Assembly: GCA_029721435.1 (NCBI GenBank)
Contig: CM056573.1
Coordinates: forward strand, 151,487,947 to 151,551,946
From: Gymnothorax reevesii
Lineage: Eukaryota > Chordata > Actinopteri > Anguilliformes > Muraenidae
Direction: 5' to 3'
DNA length: 64,000 bases
Shown: positions 56,397 through 64,000 of the stretch, one piece after another
Layout of the letters: each line of letters begins with the position of its first letter
Numbering within the stretch: position 1 is the stretch's first letter
Notes under the pieces: generated by a model
Told to the model about the DNA's origin: nothing
What the model saw: only the letters and a program-made list of their open reading frames with translations
Database searches by the model: none
Translations under genes and position numbers: made by a program

Positions 56397-58001
56397 TCAA
56401 ATGCTCCCCTGATTGTGGAATTTCAGGAAGCAGTTGTGATTACGCGAGATGCAGAGGAAGACACAGCACTTGAGGCATCTTACTCGTGATGTCCGTTCAC
56501 AGCTTCCAAAGCGGCACCTTGCCTCTTCCCCCTCTGCAACCTGCTCAGGCCAGTGCCCCACGCCATCATACCGAGAGGCAACGTCCGGTAGAGGGAGCAC
56601 AGTGAGAGGGGCTGAAGATGATGCCTTATTCTGAATAGGCAGTCTCGGAGCAGGAGGATGCGGGGGTGCAGAATGAGGTATACTGAAGCCGTTTGGACAG
56701 ATCAGTGCTTTTGCCACCTCAAGCCGAAATGCCATAAGACTGAGAGATCGATGAGAATGGCTGTAATCTTGCCTGTACTGCAGCCAGGAGTTCACCAGGG
56801 CCAGATCTGTGAGGTGCCAGAGCACAGACTGGGGCCACCGCGCAGGAGAGGAGGTTGTCAGTGGCGTGCGGTAAAGGCGAAGCAAATCTCTATGCAGCTG
56901 GGCGTCCTTCTGAACGCCCTCAAAGTCTTTAGCAAGCGAAAACTGGTGCACTTGTCTCTCAGTCATAGTGGAGAGTATGAAGCCTTGCTGGCAATGAACC
57001 AAAGTCACTTCCCCATCAGAGCTCACAAATTCATCAGCCACCTCTCCTCTCACTTCTCCTACCCTTCCTGCGCTCCTCACTCCATTCACAAGGAGGCGGT
57101 CCAACATTGCTGTTGTACATAGTTCCTCTTTGCAGAGAAACACCATTGCCTCCTCACTCTCTGGGTTTCTGGGAATAATGCTCTGTAGTGTATTTGCCCT
57201 ATCAGAGTCATCAGTGCTTAAATTCAAGTCCAGAACCAGACCACCTCCCCTAACAAGGACAGTACACTGCAATACAAGTCGGGGGTTTTTAAGGGATTTC
57301 TTTCTTTGACAATGTCCCAAGTATAGAGGGTGCTGATCCACTCCATAGTTGCCTTCACGTTTAAGTGCTCGACAGCCAGCACGAACTCTATCAAGCAGAC
57401 CTCTAACTTCCCACAGGGGGTCAGTTTCACTTGATGTGCTTTTTGAACCATGACTTGATCTCACACGTTTTTGCACTTTGCTATGCGGATTAGTAGTGCA
57501 GTGTGATTTGTTGCCATCTTTCTGCCCCTGCCTTAGCGCGTCATGTGCGTGACTACGTGTAATGTGAGCGTGCTTGGTCCCCTCTGAGCCAGGAGAAGGG
57601 TTCAAAGGTGTTCGACTGAGGTCAGCTGGCTGTGGGCTGGATGTCTGTTCAATGGCACATCCCACAGGTCTGTTGGAGGGAAGGTTCAACTGACCAACAG
57701 GGCCAGTTTTACTCGACCACTGTGTCATATGTGAAATGCAACCCTGGGCTGCAGCTGCAGTTCCCTCAGAGTTTAGGCTTCTGGTGCAGGGCTGGCTCCC
57801 AGGTATCTCCATGCAGGTGGTCTCTCCCTCCCCACGCACACTGCTTTCACCCCAACCAGGCTCCACAAGGGTCGCCGGGTCCTCAGGTTGACGTGCCAAT
57901 CTCAGCTTCCGTGCCAGCAGAAAAAACCGAGAAGCAGGCATTGCATCTGCAATCAGGGGTACTTTGGTGAAGTCCTGCCAGTATAACTTCTTATCAGGAA
58001 A
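56397..58001 (-). CDS. PiggyBac-derived protein, terminal exon (534 residues)
   Basis: The exon starts after the acceptor CCCACCCAG at 58001 and runs 534 codons to the stop at 56397. The opening LYWQDFTKVPLIADAMPASR plus FFLLARKLRL is the conserved block of the DDE_Tnp_1_7 (piggyBac) domain. A Ser/Pro-rich insertion of about 130 residues follows, then DPLWEVRGLLDRVRAGC, LVLQCTVLVRGGGLVLDLN, and the late block ARWPQSVLWHLTDLALVNSW. The C-terminal cysteine domain reads CRFGSCERTSRVRCLKCCVF then LCISRNHNC. Where active enzymes have D-N-F-Y-T there is CKEELCTT, and where they have GVD there is GVQ, so cutting activity looks lost. A DNA-binding or regulatory role is inference. The exon is intact. 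Confidence 0.8.
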   Translation of the reverse strand, partial: FPDKKLYWQDFTKVPLIADAMPASRFFLLARKLRLARQPEDPATLVEPGWGESSVRGEGETTCMEIPGSQPCTRSLNSEGTAAAAQGCISHMTQWSSKTGPVGQLNLPSNRPVGCAIEQTSSPQPADLSRTPLNPSPGSEGTKHAHITRSHAHDALRQGQKDGNKSHCTTNPHSKVQKRVRSSHGSKSTSSETDPLWEVRGLLDRVRAGCRALKREGNYGVDQHPLYLGHCQRKKSLKNPRLVLQCTVLVRGGGLVLDLNLSTDDSDRANTLQSIIPRNPESEEAMVFLCKEELCTTAMLDRLLVNGVRSAGRVGEVRGEVADEFVSSDGEVTLVHCQQGFILSTMTERQVHQFSLAKDFEGVQKDAQLHRDLLRLYRTPLTTSSPARWPQSVLWHLTDLALVNSWLQYRQDYSHSHRSLSLMAFRLEVAKALICPNGFSIPHSAPPHPPAPRLPIQNKASSSAPLTVLPLPDVASRYDGVGHWPEQVAEGEEARCRFGSCERTSRVRCLKCCVFLCISRNHNCFLKFHNQGSI

Positions 58002-58239
58002 CTGGGTGGGGAAACAAGGAAAACATACGTAAAAGGTGATGTATTTGATGCTGCATTTAACTCACCTTAATATACTGCAATAAAAAATGTAGACACAAAA
58101 GGAAATGTCAGAATGCAAGGGCTAACAGTTACACCTTTCATTCCAAGAAGAATTTAAGAATTCACTGTTGCAGGAATGGAACATATATAAAAGCAAAGCC
58201 TTATGAGTATTAAATGCAAACTAGCTGAAGATAACTAAC

Positions 58240-58465
58240 CTTGAGTGTGCCCATTGCAACATGAATTCCGACAAACTGAGACACCTCTTTGGATGTCATG
58301 GTGTTGGGGGTTTCAGACAAGGCGGGGTTACAGAGTGCAATTTCCTCCCATGTTTCCCAGCCTAAATACTGTAAAAAATATTCAATTGGAGTCCGCCCCT
58401 CTTTCCATGCACCTCCTGTGGTCTCTTCAGCCGCAGAGCCACCAGGCCTATCCTCACCTGTAAGA
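58240..58465 (-). CDS. PiggyBac-derived protein, exon upstream of the terminal exon
   Basis: It ends CTCAAG|GTTAGT at 58240 in phase 0, matching the terminal exon so that the protein reads FVGIHVAMGTLK then FPDKKLYW. This is the N-terminal part of the piggyBac domain (EGRTPIEYFLQYLGWETWEE, SKEVSQFVGIHVAMGTLK). Two acceptors are possible: TTACAG (exon start 58457) and ACATAG (58465). Only the second keeps the frame open from the exon at 58649-58850. The choice therefore depends on that exon being used. Confidence 0.72.
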
Positions 58466-58648
58466 CTATGTTACAGCAGAAACTAAGATATTAAAGTTGA
58501 AATGGACGACCCTCCAAGCCCTTCTGATCACAAGCAGTTAGATGATAGACAGCTTGATAAGATTATGGCAAATGGCACAATATTGCAATCAACATACTGA
58601 AAAAAATGAGTAAAATGATGGCATGCTGGAAGTGCAAAACAAACTTAC

Positions 58649-58850
58649 CCAAACTTTGAATGAGTATGTTTTGTGCCTGAGATTTTGCTTGAGCCAGTAG
58701 AGCTATTGCAACCGACTTCACCGTAACATGCAATGGCAAAGGCTTCCCCCTCGGGCTCAGAATCAGGACTGTCTGAGTCTTCTGAATCAGATGTTTGCAG
58801 GAGAAATTCCAGTAACTCCTCTGTGCTCTGTTGTTCTGTGTTCTGCTCAC
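58649..58850 (-). CDS. PiggyBac-derived protein, probable acidic N-terminal exon
   Basis: The exon lies between TTTGAATAG| and TTTGG|GTAAGT and is open in one frame: STEELLEFLLQTSDSEDSDS, then PDSEPEGEAFAIACYGEVG. Acidic Ser/Asp-rich N-termini are usual in piggyBac proteins. It enters in phase 1 without a start codon, so at least one more upstream exon is needed; none could be fixed, and a hAT-like element begins at 59016. The longer minus-strand open frame over this region is a shadow. Confidence 0.55.
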
Positions 58851-59562
58851 CTATTCAAATATCAACAACAATCAGTAGACCATCATTGAAACAAATTACC
58901 CAGAGTCTTTGCAGCAGTAATGTGCTCCTTCTTTGACTTTAAGTGACAATCGCCAGTTCACTTAAAAAAAAAAAAAAATAAAAAACTGAGACAGGCAAAA
59001 TGTTGAAAAAAATATCAGGGGTTGACATTCCCTCAAATTTAGCACTGGTCACAAGGACCAGTATAATTTGAAGATCCACTAGTCCTGACCAGATTTCAAT
59101 GGTCCCAACCTGCAAGTCACGAAGCCCTCTAGGGGGGTCCGGGGGAATGCCCCCCCCGGAAAATTTTAAGATATTAACCCCCCAAAAACAGCATTTTCCT
59201 GAATTTCCACAGTATTTAAGTCACTTAATAATTGAGTGAAAACCACAAGTTTTATGCAAAAAAAAGGGAGAAATTGTTTCATGCCAAATGTAGTTATCAG
59301 AGACATAAATGAAACATATATTGCAATAAAAACATTTTATTTTATATTACTCAAAGGTTCACAATCACTGTAAATGGCAAGTAACAGTCCCATTACCAGA
59401 TCATGCCTACTTATTTCAGATATTAACAATGGACAATTAAGAATGTAAATAGCAGTAAGTTTTATTCAGATATTGCCAAACAAACATGGCAACAGAATGC
59501 AATCGCAATCACAGAACAGTGACCAGTGCTTGATATCATCAAGTTAACAGCATCAAACAGCA

Positions 59563-60055
59563 TTTGCCAGCAGCCATACCACTATTTGATCAGCTTCAGC
59601 TGCATGGCTGAAGCTAAGCAGGTGTGGGCTTGGCCAGTACTTGGATGGGAGACCACTGAGGAAAACCAGGTTGCTGCTGGAAGTGGTGTTGGTGGGCCAG
59701 TAGGTGGCGATCTTCCCTCTGGCGGGATAATCCTCAATGCCCCAGTGCAGTGACGGGGACACTGTACTGAAGGAGACGCCGTCTTTCGGATGAGACGTTA
59801 AACCGAGGTCCTGACTCACAGTGGTCATTAAAGATCCTATGACACTCTTCGATAAGAGTAGGGGGTTCCCCGGTGCCATGGCTAAAGTCCAAACCTGGCT
59901 CATTCAATCTGCCACCTAATCATCCCCTGATCTAATTGGCTGTGCAATTCCTCTGTCCCTCCCCATCTCTTCCCCCAGGGCTCCCTTGAAAAAGAGATTT
60001 CAATCTCAATGGGACTTCCCTGGTTAAATAAGGGTAAAATAAAAATAAAAAATCA
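59563..60055 (+). repeat. 5S-rRNA-derived SINE (SINE3/Deu-like), near full length
   Basis: The 5S-like head includes AAGCTAAGCAGGTGTGGGCT and CAGTACTTGGATGGGAGACC. The body includes GGATGAGACGTTAAACCGAG, GTGGTCATTAAAGATCC and AGAGTAGGGGGTTCCCCGGT, and the tail GGTTAAATAAGGGTAAAATA runs into A-rich sequence. This order is known from fish SINE3-type elements. The overlapping frames on both strands are not genes. Confidence 0.9.
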
Positions 60056-60559
60056 AATTGCTAGACATCATCAGCATGTTGGAATCACAAAACTCACTCA
60101 AACAGCGATTACACACTTTATTTATATATCTTGGCGATTCTTTATTCATTACACTTCGGAGATGGTCTCTTCTCCTTCAGATGACAAACTAAAGAGTAAT
60201 GAGTAAATGCCCCAGAAGATGAATCTATAAAGTGTGTAATCTTAAATTAATAACCTCTTTTAAAATGCCCTTGAAATATCTCAAACAGGATTTTCATTCA
60301 TGTGAACTTAGTTTTTCAAAACAATTCTTATATTGTTTCGCCCAAGTGGCTTCAGATGCTAAATATATCTTCATCCCCAAAGCTCAATTTTTATCAACTT
60401 GTGGTGATATACAAATATGTTTCACAAAGATCGAAACATCAATTCCAGAATAAAGAGGTTGAAAACCATAAGAAAATTGTTATAGAGACTTCTAAAATGC
60501 CCCTCAGGCATGTTGTGCGGATAAACTTGATATCAAAAGCCACTTGAGATGTGGGTGAG

Positions 60560-60750
60560 AAACTAAATGCATTCATTTCATTGAGAATATGAGAGCAAGT
60601 CATTGGAGAATAGTGCAAAAGCCCTCTTCTCCAAAATGGTGAGATCTTCTTCGGTCTCATCATCCGAATAGAGTGTCTCATCATCACAGCCCACATCCAC
60701 ATCCACATCCGCAGCCACACCATCAGCATCAACATCACCAATCAAAACAT
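60560..60750 (-). other. Acidic open segment, possible transposase exon remnant
   Basis: Read on the minus strand, one frame is DVDADGVAADVDVDVGCDDE, then TLYSDDETEEDLTILEKRAF and FALFSNDLLSYSQ with a stop. No acceptor fits cleanly before it. It lies in the hAT-like element and may be its last exon. Confidence 0.25.
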
Positions 60751-61071
60751 GAAATTACATGATCAGCTGATGATGGTAGGCCTATGTACTATGAATTATA
60801 ATGTAGTTTGGTTCACAGACAATTTGAGTTAATGTTTCCATGCAAGAAACAAAAGATAATCTTTATTTACAAGATTTAAACAGTAAAACAAAAGTAATGT
60901 GTTGTGTTTTGAGTTGTATTAAAACACAAAAATATGTCGTATTTATGAAGTGAAATTTGGAAGTGACATACAGACAAAAAGCTATGATCGAAAACCGGAC
61001 AACACGGACTTTTGACCTACATTTGGAGTTCACGTTATCAGCTGTTATGGGAAGTTACCTAATTTTAAAAG

Positions 61072-61510
61072 TTATGCATTTGAAATAATTTTAAGCGTGT
61101 GCTTACCTGTAATTCGTCCATTCTTTGCAATAGCATGAGCAGTGCGAAATAGATGAGTAAGACGATTCCAAACTTGTTGGTTCATAGCGACCAACGTTTT
61201 CTCTGCTTGAGTCGATCCGGGTTTGGCTAGTTTCGCTTTATCTGCGAGTTTACAATGGCCATTTGAACTTTGATGAGACTTAATTGCATCAATTTTCATG
61301 TTACTACACCCAGTAACAAACAAACCTGCTATTTAAGAAACTGCACAACTTGCAAAACATTTTGCCAGTACCGTTAGTTTCTTGGTATTCTGACCATCCG
61401 AATTCAGCTAGCCATTTTTCTTGAAACAAACGTTTACGTTTTGAAGCATCGTAGCTTCGCTGTTGCTCTTGTTGATCAGATTTGGTTTTTTTACGTGGCG
61501 GTGGAGCCAA
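61072..61510 (-). pseudogene. hAT-type transposase N-terminus with zinc finger (ZNF862/KIAA1586-like)
   Basis: The frame starting MAPPPRKKTKSDQQEQQRSY at 61510 continues with KRLFQEKWLAEFGWSEYQ and GKMFCKLCSF. A second frame continues TGCSNMKIDAIKSHQSSNGH and CKLADKAKLAKPG, then VWNRLTHLFRTAHAIAKNGR. Together they form the zinc-finger start (C-x2-C ... H-x-n-H) of hAT-derived proteins of the ZNF862/KIAA1586 type. The two frames meet at a repeated TTTG near 61315-61324, suggesting a 4-base duplication as the break. A donor-like GTAAGC follows near 61104. Confidence 0.65.
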
Positions 61511-61874
61511 CTGAGGGGAAAAAAACGATGCATGATTTTGACATTTGAAATGCAGACGGCAACTTCCGGTTTACAAAGACTCGTAACACTGACGAAAGAC
61601 TCACAGCAATGTTAAGAGCTTTGAACCCGGCAGTTTTTGAAAAGACGATGTATTTGAAGACTTATTTATTGAGTTTACATTTATTTTCTAATGTAGGCCT
61701 ATCACGTTTATGAAATGAGAACACATAAAAGTTAATGAGTAAGAGATAACCAGCTGATTACAATGGAAAATCTACTGGTCCGTCGGGATAGTGAGATTTT
61801 GAGTTTCACTGGTCCTGACAAAATTTTACTAGACCCGGACCAAAGGACCAGCGTGAATGTCGACCCTTATTGTG

Positions 61875-63280
61875 AAAAAGTATTTAGCAACTCCAAAACA
61901 TGGAAATTTTTAAACATATGCGAAGAGATTGAGACAAACACCAAGATAAAATCTGACCATTAGGAAATGGGGAATTTCAAGCCAATTAACCTGAAGAAAC
62001 AAGGTATTGACACCCAACAACTCAGATGTTACTAACACCGTCAGATGAAGCACACTGACGAATGAAGTGTTCTCTACACATTTTTTTTGGCAGAAATATT
62101 TATTGGTATAATAAATATGTAATAATTGTTTTATATGGGCCAAGTCAGCTATTTGCAGACTTTTTTAACTCTCAATAACGTTAAAATTATGACTCTAACT
62201 TGGACCAGTTTTGGTAATATTACTGATTAAGGAAAAAAGAGCAAAACAACAGCCAGACATCCCTCATAAAGTCTCTGAATACTGCAATTTGAATATCTGA
62301 CTGGATTGTAATAAAATTACATTATATGGGATAAAAGATATGGAGATGAAGTTCTGAAATAGATTTTTGTACACTAAATAGATTGCGCTCATTGAAATTT
62401 GTGATTAACTTTTTTTCTGTCAGGAAATTTAAATGTACAAATTTATCCCAATTTATTATGGCCATGGAAATTGTAGCACCTGCATGACCCACTGCGGACA
62501 TCTAGTGCACTATGCTGGTGCTGTAATGATAATATCATTGTATATAAATGTGATAAATTAGAAGATTTAATTCTCATGACCAAAAAGAAAAAAAAAATAT
62601 CGTCAAAAATTTTACGGGAGGATTTTTTTTTTTGTTTTTTAATTTTAAAAATTCCATTCACTTGAACAGCCATTATGAGAATGATTTCAAAGGTGGCATT
62701 CCATGAAGGGCATTTTCTGGCCCAAACCACCGATTTCAAAATTATTTTCAGCATTGATAAACCACCCCATGGGGTTCATGAATCCACCCGAGAAACCTGC
62801 AATATTAATTTTATTTATGACAAAAATAATATTTAAAATTTATTTTTTTTTTTTATTTTTGGGAGGGGCCACCCATTCTGGGGCCTGAAATGTTCTGAAA
62901 TGGAGATTTACAGACGGCCACGTGTGTAAACGACGGTACATTTGACAAAGTTCCCGGCCATGACTCTCTCAGGGAATTTGCTGAAATTTGCCCTTGGGTA
63001 TGGCCAACATTCAGTGAAAAAAACCAGGATGTGTCGACGCAGGTAATATCTTCATCCAAACACTTGCATTTAGCGACCGTTGTAAACCCTAAAACGGGGT
63101 GTGTTGATACGAAATGGATTGTGTGAGTATGGCTCTTACTTAATTCCTCTAGTTTATGTTTTTTCAGTAATATAGTTATTATCTAGGACCCTTATGATGT
63201 TTATGCTTAAAATTATTGCCTATTCCTAGACCTTCAAACTAAAGGAGACTCAAGACCACAACTAGATGACAGGTACCCTA
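61875..63280. other. Gene-free stretch
   Basis: AT-rich, with T-rich runs at 62620-62640 and 62840-62860; no domain in any short frame. Confidence 0.4.
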
Positions 63281-63302
63281 GAGGACTAACTACCAAAAAA
63301 GG

Positions 63303-64000
63303 TTGACGACAAATCTTTCTTGGGATCAGATAAGTGCTGCGACTAGTGTGGATAAGAAGCAGGTCTCAAAGTCATTCCATACTGTGGGTGAAGCAGTGGA
63401 GAAGACCATTATTCCTCATCCTCTCAGTCCTGCTCATACATCGAAGATGATGCTATATTACGCAACACGCATTTCACAAACACAGTCTTCGGTGAAGTGG
63501 TCACTGTCATTATGGAAGGAACATATTTCTATATACATAAGAGTAAAGGCGATGAACTTCAGAGAAAGTCCTACTGCAGACACAAAAAACGAAATTATTT
63601 GAAGTTCATGAGTGTTGTGCTCCCTGATGCCTCTGTCTTGGATTCAGTTGGTCAGTATCATGGAAGTGAAAATGGTGCCAGCATTTCAAAGCACATTTTG
63701 GACAAATTGGACCATTAAAAATCCTGAATATAGGAGCATGACAATGTGATTGTCGACAGAGGCTTCAGGGATGAAATGTCTGTTCTTGAGTCCCATGGCT
63801 ATGATGCACATATGCCATCTGTGCTAAGTGGCGACTCACAGCATGACACTGAACAAGCCATTGAGAGCTACCACAAGCGGCTAAAGCAATGGACATTTCT
63901 CAAAGAACGGTCAACCTTACATCATTTTATTCCAGTCATTGGAACCTTAGTCCATGGTACATCTGCTTGTCTCAGTGCTGCTCATAGAGCCATCTACCAA
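63303..64000 (+). pseudogene. Harbinger/DDE_4-type transposase, cut by the window end
   Basis: The frame from 63497 reads VTVIMEGTYFYIHKS, then QRKSYCRHKKRNYLKFM, VVLPDASVLDSVGQYHGSEN and ASISKHIL. This is the first half of the catalytic core of PIF/Harbinger-like DDE_4 transposases, where the usual D in DGTY is E here. After a stop at 63716-63718 another frame (63746-64000) continues IVDRGFRDEM, SHGYDAHMPSVL and TEQAIESYHKRLKQW with the second Asp and the late Glu region. The upstream frame 63303-63602 gives only weak similarity. Frameshifts make this copy inactive. The 3' end lies beyond the window. Confidence 0.78.

Larger units (their letters stand above)
59016..61869 (-). mobile_element. 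hAT-like element with a 5S SINE inside
   Basis: The left end CAGGGGTTGACATTCCCTC at 59016 and the right end, read in reverse, TAAGGGTCGACATTCACGC at 61869 are inverted relatives. Both continue with GGTCC...GGACCAGT blocks (GGACCAGTATAATTTG; GACCAGCGTGAATGTC). The flanking 8 bases do not match (AAAAATAT and TTGTGAAA), so the duplication is lost or the ends are misplaced. Coding remains are at 61072-61510. Most of the transposase is deleted. Confidence 0.6.

Noticed and set aside
56449..58486. Plus-strand open frames of 61-154 codons
   Set aside because: They are antisense to the intact piggyBac-derived exons and have no domain.
58853..58990. A further upstream exon of the piggyBac-derived gene (peptide with CHLKSKKEHITAAKT)
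   Set aside because: The frame that would fit the next exon meets a stop directly after the only available acceptor, so it could not be supported.
59563..59690. A true 5S rRNA gene
   Set aside because: The 5S-like head is diverged and continues directly into a SINE body and A-rich tail.
59526..59903. Open frames on both strands
   Set aside because: They coincide with a 5S-derived SINE.

Overview
The window is vertebrate nuclear DNA, most probably from a ray-finned fish. Genes are split by GT/AG introns. The repeats are those of fish genomes: three different Tc1-like elements, hAT and PIF/Harbinger elements and MITEs, CR1-like and L2-like LINEs, a 5S-rRNA-derived SINE and an endogenous-retrovirus scrap. 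No species is claimed. No prokaryotic operon, CRISPR array, tRNA or rRNA gene was seen; the only rRNA-like sequence is the 5S-derived head of a SINE.

Two host-gene candidates stand out, both on the minus strand. The first is an eight-finger C2H2 zinc-finger gene (25.42 to 14.20 kb). Its four coding exons join with matching phases into a 405-residue protein with two AT-hook-like motifs. The early fingers resemble vertebrate ZNF576. The second is a piggyBac-derived gene (58.85 to 56.40 kb). It keeps the transposase fold outline and the C-terminal cysteine-rich domain, but the catalytic aspartates I can align are gone, which suggests domestication.

Layout: 0-2 kb, scraps of a non-LTR element, a Harbinger transposase and a retroviral pol. 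2.2-3.8 kb, Tc1 copy 1. 5.9-7.7 kb, Tc1 copy 2. 7.7-10.2 kb, copy A of a duplicated block (copy B at 42.0-45.7 kb) holding a CR1 LINE and a THAP-like exon. 14.2-25.4 kb, the zinc-finger gene; its first coding intron holds a hAT containing a GGAC-rich repeat containing Tc1 copy 3. 25.6-27.7 kb, a near-palindromic hAT. 27.8-34.1 kb, two inverted Harbinger-type ends around an L2 LINE and a clean hAT MITE. 36.8-41.5 kb, a large inverted duplication with arms of about 1.1 kb and fragments of an unrecognised transposon-like gene. 46.2-49.7 kb, a four-level nest of elements. 50.7-55.7 kb, decayed Tc1, P2X7-like and CR1 fragments. 56.4-58.9 kb, the piggyBac-derived gene. 59.0-61.9 kb, a hAT-like element with a 5S SINE inside. 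63.3 kb to the end, a Harbinger-type DDE transposase cut by the window edge.

The genes do not form a pathway. Most of the sequence is layered transposon history, and the nesting gives a relative order of insertion. All identifications are by eye from translated motifs, terminal repeats and target-site duplications; no database search was possible.
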